A DNA stretch of 64,000 bases from Sycobia sp. Sy_11 (lineage: Eukaryota; Arthropoda; Insecta; Hymenoptera; Epichrysomallidae), in NCBI GenBank assembly GCA_018907035.1, contig JACCIC010000003.1, positions 7,717,501-7,781,500 of the forward strand, written 5' to 3'. A program made the position numbers and the translations under genes. Below the pieces are notes generated by a model. That model ran no database searches, was not told the DNA's origin, and saw only the letters and a list, made by a program, of their open reading frames with translations. Shown here in pieces: positions 51,401 to 64,000 of the stretch (positions are counted from its first letter, which is position 1; each line of letters opens with the position of its first letter).

Positions 51401-54400
51401 ATCCTTATGAATTACTTTACTTTGTACAGACGTTGCTCTTAATACAATTTCAGCAAATGCAAGAATGCTTAAATTAGAAAAATTGATTTTATCTTGTTCT
51501 GGCAACTCAGCTATTACAGGAGTTGATGAATATGATACAAGACAACTTAATAATTGTGCAGTATGCCCAGCTACTGCAAATTTCAAAATACTTCTTGGCA
51601 TACGACACTAAATTAGAAAAATAATTATTAGAATTAAAGTTTTATATAATATTTGGATAAACAACTTATAATTTACCCCAGCAAGTAGATATAATTTCAT
51701 AGCTCTTCCAAACTGACGTTTATGCAAAACAATATCACCAGCCCATTCCATTAACTGTTGCATATTCAATCCAAACATCATTACTAGTTTAGTTGTGTCA
51801 TAAACAGTATGTGTTTTAAAAATTAAATCCATAAAAATTGATAAAATATGTTTTCTAAAAAGAAAAAATGATATGTTTACTACCGATATTATAACATGAA
51901 ATAGAAAAAATTCAGAACATTAAATAATAATAAAAAACTAGTTTTCATACCTTAAGATAATTTTATATACTCCTAGACTTGTAACTACTATACAACTATC
52001 TACTGCTGGTATATGAACTTTGGGATCAGTTATATCTTTAACCATACTATATGTCTTATTTTCATTATTTTCTAAATTAGTATCACCTTCACTCCTTGTA
52101 CTACATAAAGTATATATATTTCGAATAACTTCATCATTTTTATCAAATTTGAATCGAGCTACAATAGAGTCACGATTCAAATCAGTACTTTCCTTCTTTT
52201 TAATTTCTGATAAGGGTCTAGAAACTACATATACAAAACGGCGCCTTATATCGGAAATATAAAAAAATCTACTTGTTAATAGAATACTTTCACAATTTTC
52301 TGGCATTCTATGACTATGAGGAGTAGAATCTGTACTACGTCTATGAATCTGCAAAAGAGATGTAAAAGAATAATAAGGTAATGAATATATAGTTTAAAAA
52401 TATTACATATAATATTAAAATACAATTAAAACAAAAATTATATATTTAAAACAATTTGACTTTAAATGAAAATAAACTAAAGTTCTTAAATTAATTTATT
52501 TAAAAAATTATATTTTTTATTTAATTATTAATTTAAAACAATGATTTCTTAAATCAAAATTAATCACAAGTATAGCTTTCATATATCTTAACTATAATTT
52601 TTAATAAGTTAATATAAATATTACTTACAAGTACATGATTTACAGATGGAAGATAACGAGTATAAATAGTTTGTCCATTTTTCATACATTGTGGAACAAT
52701 GTACATGTCATTCGATAAAGCAGTGGGGATAGTACTACATTTTGTAGATTCTGTTTGGTTAGAGAAAAATCCTATTTGAGTAGAATTTTCATTATAATTA
52801 GAGTCAGATTCACCACTGCTTTCATAATTACTATGATCTGAAAAATATTAGCTTCAATTAAATTAATTATAGGAAGTGTCCTTGGCAAAAAAACAATGAT
52901 ATCAAATAAATAACTGAACATGTTAACATAAATAACCGAGAAAAATCTTTGGTTTATTTCACAAAATTAGTTTTATTTATTTACTGTAATTGCAGCTGCA
53001 TGTCCTCAAAATGTATATACAGTCTACAAAAAATACAGATATAAAAGATTCTTGATTTGAAAAGAAGCAAATAATATTTTAAGTGAATTTAATTTATGTC
53101 AGAGTGATTTCAACACTAATTTTGTGTTTTTATTTTTTTTTTATTTTTTTTTTTTAAATAGAGAATCTTCAGTTTTGACTATACATTTTGAAGATATTAC
53201 TTTGACATTTGAAGATGTTCAAAATTCACATAACTTTCAAGGATAATCTGAATTTTAAATTTGTAAATTTTAATATAATATAGTAATCAATTTATTTTTA
53301 CTGTAACTACAAATTTTAATATAAATTATCTGTTTTTTCAGTATGCAAAATGAAAAATGGGTATTCTTTTTTTTATCTCCCAGGAAAAAGAATTTCAAAT
53401 ATTCTTTTTCTATACATAATAATTGGGTTATATTTAATATTTAAATTAAATACCTCTATTCAAATCCAGATTCAAAATTTATATATCAATTATTTCTTTG
53501 AGAAATCTATTAGTTTCTAAGTTATTCAAGGATTTGTCTCAAGACAATCAATATATAAAAAAAAAAACCAATTAATAAAATTATTTTAGTTTTTAATTTA
53601 ACTTACATATTTTTGTATAACATTTTTAATTACCTGTATGTGATTCAGATGATTCAAAATTTCGATTTCTTGTTTCAGCAAGTTTTTGTTTAAGTATAAC
53701 AAGTTTTTCAAGTGATAGTTGCTTAAGACCACGTAATCTTGATCTAGCTGTTGGAAAAGTTTTTGAATCCTCATTGTCAGTTTCTTCATTGTGCAGTGAT
53801 GATCGTTGTGGTCCTCCATTATTTAATATATATGTTTGATTACTGCCAGGTTTTTCTAATACTAAATGCCATTGCTCTTTACTATGATTTGTTATTAACA
53901 GTCTTACAATGTCTAGTTCAGAATCTTGACAAATATGAAAACTAATAACTCTTCCAACAATTTTTGTAGATCCAACTTGCTGTCCAGTTTCTAAATTAAC
54001 AAATATCACTTCTCCTTGTTCAGTACCAATAATTCCTGTATGAGCTGCGAAAGATACACCTTGCCACCAAGCTATTGCACTTGGTCTAAAAATATAGTAT
54101 GTAAAATATTATAATATATTATTTAAATAAATTATTTTATTGTTAAGTCCAGTAAATATTTAATTTAAGTAAATTAAAATATTATATAAATAACTTATTT
54201 AATTACTTATTATATATAAAAAGATTTTTTATTTATTGCACTGATTTTATAAATATAAAATTAAATTTGTTTGATTTAAATGTCTTCTTTTTAATATGTA
54301 AAAAAATAATGTTTACCTTGAATATGAATTTTGTGCATTTAAAGATAAAAAAGAAGTTACATCTTTAGTTGTCCATTTTTGATCAACTGGATAAAATTCA

Positions 54401-54738
54401 TCCACTAAAGATTTAGCTGGAATAATATAAAGTGAGCCATCGATGCCTGCTATAAGTAACCAAGAACCAATTGGATCGAAACAAAGACAAGCAATTTTCT
54501 TTCTAGAATTTTGAAACCATGGCACTCTCTTGATAATTGGTAAAGAAGTAGAATCTTTTAAGTAATAAAGCCCAAGGTCTGAGACACCAGAGACAAAAGC
54601 CAAAAATAACGTATGCTGAAATTCATGTTTAGCTGTCTGATAGATATTGTCTGCCTTAATAAGACACTGTAATTCAAATAACTGTTCTTGACTTAAATCC
54701 ACAATATTCTGTTTAGAAGTTGATTTTGCTTCTGCCAT
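44753..54738 (-). CDS. Large multi-domain protein: WD40-like start, seven RCC1 repeats, C-terminal zinc-binding motif
   Basis: Twenty-one exons, each with GT-AG borders and matching phase: 54738-54317, 54085-53634, 52837-52629, 52348-51951, 51854-51677, 51607-51396, 51324-51131, 51038-50911, 50713-50579, 50499-50362, 50284-50161, 50033-49791, 49624-49302, 49045-48731, 48636-48312, 47742-47402, 46738-45951, 45852-45722, 45645-45467, 45244-44985, 44939-44753. The total is 1,893 residues. Residues about 50-250 look WD40-like (FDPIGSWLLIAGIDGSLYII). Residues about 825-1300 form seven RCC1 blades (for example SCGRCHTLAVTNNGVYVWGG and YGQLGLG), with a charged, Ser-rich insert of about 90 residues between blades five and six. 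Residues 1380-1640 are acidic and Ser-rich. CGH near 1765 and CPLC near 1813 form a RING-like zinc site. A complete RCC1 propeller can be a GTPase exchange factor or a scaffold. I do not recognise the exact orthologue. The gene looks single-copy and intact. Confidence 0.85.
45391..45437. repeat. (TA)n microsatellite in an RCC1-gene intron
   Basis: TA dinucleotides within the intron between the exons ending at 45467 and starting at 45244. Confidence 0.95.
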
Positions 54739-55377
54739 CTAGTATTAAATTGTTTGTATGATATATGTCTATAATAATTACGTTACATTATTTAAAAGTA
54801 AAAAAACTTGGATTTTTTTTATCAGTTAATATTAGATTAATATTATATATCAAAACTTCAGACTCCAATAAATTTAATAAAATTCCAAGGATTTATACAG
54901 ATACATTAATTATCAAAGTTATTATATGCCAAAAAAATAAAATTCAATAAAAATCAATAATCTAGAAAGCACAAACTGAATTGTATATTAATAATTCTTT
55001 GCAATATCTAAAATGAATCTTAGCTGATATTACTGAAATATTTCATTTAACTCTTAAGTTGCCAAATTATAATATTTATAATTTTTAAGTAATTGGAATA
55101 TAATTGAATCATAAATTTAATATAAATCTTGCTTATTAAAAAATTATATTTTAGATTTAAAAATTTACGAAAATGTAAAATTCACAAAAAATGTTCTAAA
55201 TAAACAAAATTATAAATTTTGTTCTAACTAAAGTTATCTAAATGTATTGGTTAAAATATTTATTTCCTTAATTGAAGTAATTACTTATTTACATTAAAAT
55301 GTTATGAAATTAAACAATGAAAATATTTCTTATACTTATGAAGTTTCCAATAATAAAACAAAATTAAGAGTGCTCTA
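54739..55377. other. 5' flank or leader intron of the RCC1 gene
   Basis: The start codon at 54738 is directly preceded on the minus strand by TACTAG, a possible splice acceptor, so an untranslated leader exon further upstream is likely. The rest is AT-rich. Confidence 0.4.
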
Positions 55378-55520
55378 TACCTCTGACGGAAGTTAAAATC
55401 GATTGAAGCGCCTGATTTTTAATATACTGTGGAAGTTTACGGAACTCGAAGTGTACGAAAAACCCTGTTCTGTTTTATCGATTGTTCTAGTATTAATCAG
55501 GGCCGTAGTAGCCCAAGTTA
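55378..55520 (-). promoter_or_regulatory. Candidate promoter/leader exon of the RCC1 gene
   Basis: A patch of balanced base composition in an AT-rich flank. Read on the minus strand it holds two ATCGAT cores (DREF-like) and CTTCCG (ETS-like), and ends in GTCAGAG before GTATAG, a fair splice donor. Such motifs are typical of insect housekeeping promoters. Confidence 0.35.
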
Positions 55521-55616
55521 AATATGTACATTATAAATGATTCATACAAAATTTATATTTTATAATATTCTTATGAAATAAGTAGCGGAGTAGTTAATCA
55601 TTTGTCACAAGAAGTT

Positions 55617-55683
<67 letters not shown>

Positions 55684-57814
55684 CGTATCTACACACACAA
55701 TAACATATATAATTTCCATACTCCTAATTTCTAACCAAATTACTTACTCAAAAATGTCAAGGGCCGTGGTGGTCGTAAATGATTAATATATGTATATAGT
55801 AACTTCATATTGAGTTTATATCAAAACTTGTTTACCAATGATTTACACAATTTTATACGAAACGTTAGTTTATGGAATGTTACAAAAAAAATGATAAAAA
55901 ATTAAATGATATTAATTATTTCATTAATGAATAGAATGAGATCTCTTAATTATGAATATTGAAATAAATATAAAGATAACAGCGAATAATATTTTCAAAT
56001 TAACTTTTTTTTTCTCGAAAATTTAGATATACAAAATTGTCTGTTTAAGGTCAACAATTGTAAAATTAATTATTATACTTAATTTTTGGGATGACAAAAT
56101 CCAATACACAATAGACTTTATTATTTTATAATTCTTTCAAGCTGTTACTTTATGTATTCTATTAAATTATTTTTTATTAAACAAATAACAATAAATTATT
56201 ATTCTATAAATATTAATTTCTTGCAGTATAGTAATTAAAACTTGCATTTGAAATAAAATTATTATTTACTAGACAGAAATAAAAGGACCTAGTTTATACC
56301 TTTTTCTTAATTTTACTATAACAATGTTGAAATTTTTCATTCTAAGATTTGTCTATTTTATAACCATAATCGTTCAATTATTTTTAGTTCGTAGTGACTA
56401 GATTTCAGCCTACTCAAAATTATTAAATGCCTACGAGGTGACGTATAACGCTAATTTTCGATTCTGTTCTGAAAGTTTTGAAAGTATTTTTTCAGTTTTT
56501 GTTGGTCATTCTTTGATTTGTTTCTAATTTTTTAGTATTCCTGTGAAATTCTACTTTTATTCTATTCTTGCGCAATAAATTAGCCATTATAACTCCTTTT
56601 TTCTACACTTAAATTTGGAATTATTTTTTAGTACCAGAAATATAGTCTAAGGAATTTTTCTTCGTCATTTTATAGAAAACCAAGTTGACATTCTTTACAC
56701 GTATAATTTTTAGATATAAAGAAATTCAATATTTTCATTTTATTGGCTTTATGTATAAAAGATTAGTTTTGTTATCGCAATGCTATAATATGAAAGTAGT
56801 AAATAAAAATATTAAATTTTTATAGTTTTGCGTATTATCTAAATAAATTTGAATTTGTTAGGATTGCCGTGCACTTTTTTATTTACGATTACATTTATAT
56901 TGTATTATTTTTTTTTACAATTTTATATTATAAATCTGTATTTTTAATCTAAAATTGGAATGGTAATCTATAATTTGATAGAACCGTACTTGATTCTATT
57001 GGGTAAAGAATATAAAAATACTAATTATATGGAACATAATGGCACTCTAGACTATTAATATAAAATTATGTAATTTAAAAAAATAATTAAATCATTATTT
57101 GATATTTATCTAAAATAGATTATTTTATTTATTGCATTAAATTATTTTTAAATTACTTATTCTAAATAAGCGTATTTTAGAAAATAATAAATTAATAAAA
57201 ATTATATAATATTTGAAAACAAATTTCAAATGTTTTTATCGATTTATATTAAAAAATTTAAAAAACAAATTCGAATAAAGATTGTGTCATTTGTCTGATG
57301 CAGTGTTCCAAATATAGATATATATATAGGTCTGATATAAAATCCCTTCTGAATTTTGCAACATAATATGATATAATGTTACCTGAAATTGAATCGATCC
57401 TTTTAGCGGGGATACCTGCAGATTACCTAAACTTAGTCGGATGTTTTTGCTCATTGGAGCATAATTTGTTTATATTTTATATTTTAATATTTCTCATATT
57501 TAATATTTTCTGGGCATAGTTTTATGTTTTAACTTTTAGTTAAATTTTTCTCTGTTATTTCTTTTTTACCGTTTAATTAAATTTGTTAACCATTTTTTGA
57601 AAAATAGGTTTTTAACATTTTTTTTATCTATTTATGCTTAATTATTGTTATTTTTTTAAATTATAGGTTAAATAAGATCTTTGTATTAATATTTTAAGAG
57701 TCGTAGTTTCCTCCCTAGGGAGGAAAAGTAGTATTTTGCTCCCTCTAGACAGCTGCAGAAAATCGTATTTTGCGCCGGGTCGAGTGCGGGAAAAATATTT
57801 ATGAATCCACATTG

Positions 57815-57857
<43 letters not shown>

Positions 57858-57932
57858 CTTAGGTATACATATCTCAGGATTGAGATATTTTTTAATTAAC
57901 TTGTAATAATTTATAATTACTTTTTTATTTTT

Positions 57933-57991
<59 letters not shown>

Positions 57992-58380
57992 ATAAGGTAT
58001 TATTTTCAATTTTCAATTAAATGAAAATTTAATTAATCATTATTTTTAATTAATACAATAGCTTGTGTTGATGAATTATTACTTTGTCATACTAAAACTG
58101 TAATGATCAGATAAAGGAATCATGATTTGAGTATATGGTCAATAACTGTATTACGGGCATCACGCTCCACGTTCGCGCAAATCGTATCATTGCGCTGGCA
58201 GCTGGTGCATTCAATCAATTCGTTCAACACTGTTTCCAAAATCGTGTAAAAAGTAGTGGCAACATCGCATTGTATACGATTTGATAGACAGCATGCGAGT
58301 GTTTACGATTTTCTAAACGAATGAACCACAACTCCGAACAGACTCGACCCAACCTCTCGACAAATGTCCTACAGCTGATC

Positions 58381-58439
<59 letters not shown>

Positions 58440-59441
58440 GCAGGTATCAACATAACGATTACCTGATGAATGGAGATGGGTCTTGATACAATTCTTGGTC
58501 ATGTATTCTGATGGATTATTCTTTTCTCTCCTAAAATGTTAATTATCTCCATATTTAACTTTTTATGAATTAAAAATAATAGCTAATTAAAATTTTATTT
58601 CAATAATAATTTTAATTTAATGATTAATTAAATAAACGTGTAAACAATAATTCAATAGAAATTATTAATTATTAATGGCAAATTAATATATATAATTTAT
58701 ATCAGTATATATTTCATTAAAAAAGTAGAGACAAACGATTATATACAGACGAGACATGACGGGCCCCCAAAATTCAAGTAAGTTCAGTTATTTTAAATTT
58801 CAATGTGAAAGTAATAGATAAAAACCTATAATTTAAGGTGCTCTTTTTGAAGAAAAAAATTATTAAATAAATTCATCAAAAATGTAAAGCCTTCCAAAAG
58901 ACAATTTGCTTCATCTCCCCTTCCCCAGAGTGGGACACGAGGGTATGAGGTATTTATATTTATATAATAAGATTCTTATATGTAAAGAAAATAAAAATAA
59001 GGTAATAGTACAAACATATTAATTTATTACGTATTAATATTTAAACAAATCGTATAATACGTATGGCCTTCTTTATGTTTAATTTTAAAGGGTCATTTAA
59101 AGTATAAATAATTATAAAAATAATGATAAATTAGAGTTTTGAAGGGGGCGGTTTGATTGTCCGTAAGTGATAATATTAATATTATAAATATAATTTGATG
59201 TTAATGCAACAAAGATAACTATTATTTTAGTTGTAAGGTGTCCAATATGCAAAATAGTGAAAAATTAGAGTGGAAAGAATATATAATTTTTTCTTTAAAT
59301 GAAAAATATAAAATCACCATCTTTTGGGAAAGTAAGCAGAACAGTATGATTGTATATTTAATAGGATTGGTTTTTACATAGGGAGCAAGTACAGCTTCTA
59401 AATATAATGGCATATTATATTCTACATTATAATTATTTAAA

Positions 59442-59490
<49 letters not shown>

Positions 59491-60561
59491 TTTACAAAAA
59501 ATATTTCTATATTATATATCGTGATATTTTTGGCGGGAATATGTGTATAATTTTTGTATTTTGACATATTGACTTTATTTAATCTGACATATTTATTCCA
59601 AAAAATTACAATGTATGAAATACTAAAGAAAACTTTAGCCGCACAAGAATATATTTTAAAATAAAATTTTTATAATTACCTATTGAATAGATAGTAATGA
59701 AACTATTGAAAAGATACTTATTGAAAAAGATAGTAATTTCTAATATATAAGTGCTATTCTCAAATAGTGTTACTTCATTAAAAATTATTTTAATATTTGA
59801 ATCTGTAACAGTTTTCTTACAAAAAGTTTCTATAAAAGCTGTTTATTATATAAATTGTATAAATTATACAAAGTGCCAATCACTGTATAATGATGTGTAA
59901 TATAAGAATAAATTTAAAAATTGCTTTATATAGATAACTATATATTTAAATATTTATAATATAATATATTAATTTAGGAGTTGTACTTACTCCTTACACA
60001 AAATTCAGTACTATAAATACACAATCATACTCTTCTACATTCCAAAATAACGATGGTTTTATGATATTTTACATTTGAATTAAAAATTATCTATTCTTTT
60101 CACGTTACTTTTTCTTATCCGTTTTATCTAATAGGAGTGCATATCGAAGTAATAACTCAAATTCATCAATTATACATTGTGAACACTCAAAACTCTCATT
60201 TCCTCCTAGAATTATGAGTTTTAATTGTAGCTAAAAGACTATCCTGCAAAAAAATAAACATGTCTGAAATTTTGGGAATTAAAGAGCTTTAGTTGTCATA
60301 AGAAACGATTTATTTAATAAAAAATTTTTAGGATGTATATAAATATTAAATCTGCGTAGGCAATAATAACATTTTTGTCTACATAAATATTATATATACT
60401 TTAGGTTAGGAAAAAAACAATTACTTTCCTATTATATTTTTATATATATTTATTGGCTCAAGCTCGTACATCTCGCACCTCCCTGGAATCTCAAATTTCC
60501 GTATTACATTACGATGTTTGCAATGTGTTTGCATGCGTGTATGTATGCATGTGTGTATTTA

Positions 60562-60617
<56 letters not shown>

Positions 60618-63600
60618 CATATTTTTTTTTCTGCACCAGGCTTCATAATTCTTTATTTGATTTGTACGGCATTGAATATTTTCTTCAGCGCCACCTATTC
60701 AAAAAATCAGAAATTAAAGTTCTAACTTTTTTATCTACGGAATTGATAACTTGCATTATAACCGTAATAAAATCTTATATTTCATTTTACTTCCTCAATT
60801 CTATGAATAGAAAGATGAATCAAAGTTCATTCGATTCATTATTCAATTCTACATCCGGGGCTATCCAAGTTTGATCTGTACTACACGTATAAAATTTATA
60901 ATATTTGTTGTTATTTGATGTTACTGCAAAGCGACGATGTCTATAGTGCAGACGACAGTTAGATAAACATTTTCTTATTTTTTTAAACTAACTTTGAAAC
61001 ATATTATGAAAGCAGTAAGGGATACCCCCAATTGTAGAATTTTTCAAAGATTCGTATAAAATTTGTTTCAACATTGTAAAACGTAAAATGAGGACGCAAA
61101 ACGAAATCGACGATTTACACATTTTCATTTCCGTTTTAATAGTTCATCGTGGCGCTGAAGAGCACTTAAGAGTTAAATAAACAAGCTAAGTTAAAAATAT
61201 ACATTTACCTTCTAACGATTGACGTTGCTTCTTACAATCAACTAATTTTGACATTTAACCAAGAAACTTCCAACTGCTTTTTTTATTGCTAATATTTGCA
61301 AATTTATTGTTGTAAAAAACATGATATAAATTGAAGACATGAAAATTGTAACATTTATATCGTATTAATAGAAATTCGATTAGAGATGAATACTTTAATT
61401 TGGTTTGTTACATTTCTGCAAAGGAGACTTGTATCATATATATATATACAGGCATATAGTTTTGGTATAGTATGTATAGTGCTGGTGGCAACTAGCACTG
61501 CTGGTGGTTGGTGCTTGGTAGGCTGCAGTAGGTGTATATATATATATATATATAGCTAGTAAGATAACTGATAACACAATAATGGATTTCTGCAGTTAAT
61601 GCATGACATCAAGATTGCAAATTTTTCAAGTTATCTCCAAAATAAGCGAATAAAAATTTATTGTTACACCTTATTAATCACGTTATTTTGTTTATAGAAA
61701 AAATCAAGTATTATTTAAATTAAAAGAAATTAAAAAGAATAATATTTGTTGTTTATGTTGTTAATTTTTTGAGGATTTTATTAAGTTTTAAAAACTCAAA
61801 TCTAACTAAATATATTGTAATTTAACGCTACATTTTATCATTTTGACAAATATTAAACAACTAATGTGTATAATAAATAAATATATTTTAAAACTTCTTA
61901 AATTATATCCTTTTTTTGAATAAAAATATTTTATTTTATTTTAAATAATTCAAAATATAATTTCTGATTAAAATAGTTTATGGGTTTACTTTCGAAAAGA
62001 AGAAATCGATAAAAATTCTGAAAAAAATCGTAACTATGTATTTTGAAATACTGATTACGAATATCGTAAGTAAAATTGGTGACAAGAAGAATTTCATTTC
62101 AAAAATATTAAATTTTTTTTTTAACGATTCTAAAAAAATATAAAACAGAATATAACACATATTTAATGTTCTTTTTAGTTTTTTTTATTTTTGTAAATGT
62201 AATAGATTTTGAGAAAAATAAGTTTGAATGGAAGTCAAACGCTATTTATGTATACTATATTTAAATATAGTCTATATATACAATTATAATGTTGGTGATG
62301 TTATACATGCTATATCCATGGATCGAGGATGGATATCTTGGATAAATTTTCAGAAAGTACCTCACCCCCTAATTTAAATGAAAAATCATTTACTTATATT
62401 TTTTAGGGTTTAGCTGACTACAAATATCAAAGTGGCAATTTGCTTATTGGCTGACTTATTACTGGTAACATTTAATCTTTGTATACAACCTGATACAACT
62501 TTCTTTGCTTATCATATTTTGGACACCCTGCATAAGCGTCTAGATATATGTATTGCCTGGTAATCCACAATCATGACAATAATGCTATCTCAGCTTTCAG
62601 CTCTGCTGTTGCTGCTGCTGCTATGGGTTGGCTTACGGTTGGCTACACACGGTCGTCTGCTAAAATAGTTCAGACTCAAAATGCAGAGCCAATAATTAAC
62701 AAACTTTACGATTGCCACCTTAAAATACGAAATGGCCACGCTGTCCCTACACAGTGTCCTAGTCTAGGTGCTGTGGATCATAGAGATATTAAGAATATTT
62801 AAAATATTGCTAGAATATATATATATATATATTCTAGCCGTACCCACGCCCTATAGAACGATATAATATGTAGTTTTCATTGGTTGGGCTAGTGACACGA
62901 TAGAGATGATCTAGATCCGATGGGTGGCGTTCCAGTCATATTTTCCATGACTAGAAGATCAAGTGACATTTAGAGGCACGTTCAAATTAGTTCTAACTGT
63001 TTTGCAAATATACTATATGCAAAAATATGATTAAAAAATATTGTAATAAATATGGCAGGTATAATAGCTGAATTGTTGGAATTAATTTAATTCATCGAGA
63101 GAGGAACTTTACCATTTAAAAAAAGGTTTTAGAATTTATATATAACTTATATTTTATTATCTGGCTTGTGTAGTATATAGTACTTCGAAGTGAAGACAAG
63201 TATTTTACATTTTGCTAAGTTTAGAGGAAAGAATTTAACAGAGATATAGGTAGTAATAAAATTATATAATTATAGCAAATTAAAAAAAGAGTATTGAGTA
63301 GCTTGTCAGTAGAGATTTATGTCAATAATGAGAAACAAAATTAGAGGCTACATATATCGCAACTCCTTTCTATGTGTTTTGCCATGAAACTGAATTTGAT
63401 CAATGTTAATATCCTTTAGCAACTTTATTGCAGATCCAACCAGTTTAATAAATCTCCATTTTCAAAGCAGCGATAGAATGATAAGCCCGTACTAATACAT
63501 GTTTTGCGTAAATTTTTACTGTATACGCTTTTTTTGAACCTATTAACAATAAATTTTGCTTGCTCCCGCTTTGAATTCGCGTCGTCTGTTTTAATCTTTT

Positions 63601-63639
63601 TAATATTCGTTTCACAAGACTCTTTCATCCGTCGCCAGA
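55521..63639. other. AT-rich intergenic region with many (TA)n tracts
   Basis: TA tracts at 55617-55678, 57818-57854, 57939-57988, 58383-58437, 59449-59487, 60569-60613 and 61534-61553. Between them are small islands of balanced composition (57700-57790, with the palindrome CCTCCCTAGGGAGG, and 58130-58382) that may be old transposon pieces. Open frames at 62548 and 63425 (minus) show no domain, signal peptide or splice support. Confidence 0.5.
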
Positions 63640-64000
63640 TGTGCTAATTTTGCTCGATCGTGTCACGGTCGTACTTCATAGTTATGTATAGTCTGATCGG
63701 TTGTACCAGGGTGTACTCTGTTGTGTACTGGTTATAGCGTTGTAGCTTGTCTGCTTGTAGCTGGTTGTATCAGGTTGTATTAGCTGGCATTAGCTGCGAT
63801 TGTAGCTTGCTGATGCCCGTAGCGTGGCGCCCTCGTATGCACGGTGGACATTTTCTTATATATACATATTCTCTCACTGATCTGACTGACTGTATGTTAG
63901 TATGTATAGCCTGGTATAGCTGCATAGTCGCGTAGTCGCATTCGCTCGCACCGTGGCTCGCGCATAGGCACAGCTCGGCGCTCTCTGAGACCGTTGAAAA
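63640..64000. other. Window end: GC-richer patch with TTGTA-type short repeats
   Basis: Bases 63690-63810 repeat words such as GGTTGTA, TTGTAGCTTG and TGTATTAGCTGG. Bases 63920-63990 are CpG-rich. This could be the promoter of a gene beyond the window; nothing coding is supported. Confidence 0.3.

Noticed and set aside
62548..62802. 84-codon frame with an Ala-rich segment
   Set aside because: No domain, no splice support and no recognisable homologue.
63425..63628. 67-codon Lys-rich frame on the minus strand
   Set aside because: Short, without motifs or flanking gene signals. Probably chance.

Overview
The window looks like nuclear DNA of an insect, most likely a parasitoid wasp or another hymenopteran. 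It is very AT-rich, full of (TA)n microsatellites, has genes split by short GT-AG introns, and carries relics of eukaryotic transposons (DIRS-like, mariner, a tRNA-derived SINE and a Helitron-like repeat). The wasp assignment rests mainly on the ankyrin-PRANC genes: outside poxviruses and Wolbachia, that architecture is known chiefly from parasitoid wasps such as Nasonia. It is an inference, not proof.

Layout. 1-24 kb is gene-poor. It holds a decayed DIRS-like retroelement (about 2.0-4.0 kb), a broken mariner transposase (5.65-6.53 kb, minus strand) and a 2.1 kb Helitron-like repeat (14.0-16.13 kb) that was itself hit by a SINE. 24.3-41.9 kb is a tandem cluster, all on the plus strand, of three ankyrin-PRANC genes (called A, B and C here) plus the wreck of a fourth between A and B. 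All share one gene plan: an untranslated leader exon, an ankyrin exon of about 1.4 kb, a phase-1 intron, and a PRANC exon of 554-581 bases. Two more copies of the Helitron-like repeat lie head to head at 31.8-34.4 kb, inside the cluster. A possible two-exon small secreted protein sits at 42.58-43.24 kb. 44.75-54.74 kb (minus strand) is one 21-exon gene for an approximately 1,893-residue protein with a WD40-like start, seven RCC1 repeats and a C-terminal Cys/His zinc-binding motif. I could follow the reading phase through all 20 introns. 54.7-64 kb is AT-rich, with microsatellites, a probable promoter of the RCC1 gene and no gene I can support.

How the genes may work. PRANC is an F-box-like domain in poxvirus ankyrin proteins, where it docks the SCF ubiquitin ligase while the ankyrin repeats choose the target. 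Genes A-C therefore look like an expanding host family of ubiquitin-ligase substrate adaptors. One member is dead, one has a broken 5' end, and one has unusually high GC. This cluster is the most interesting system in the window.
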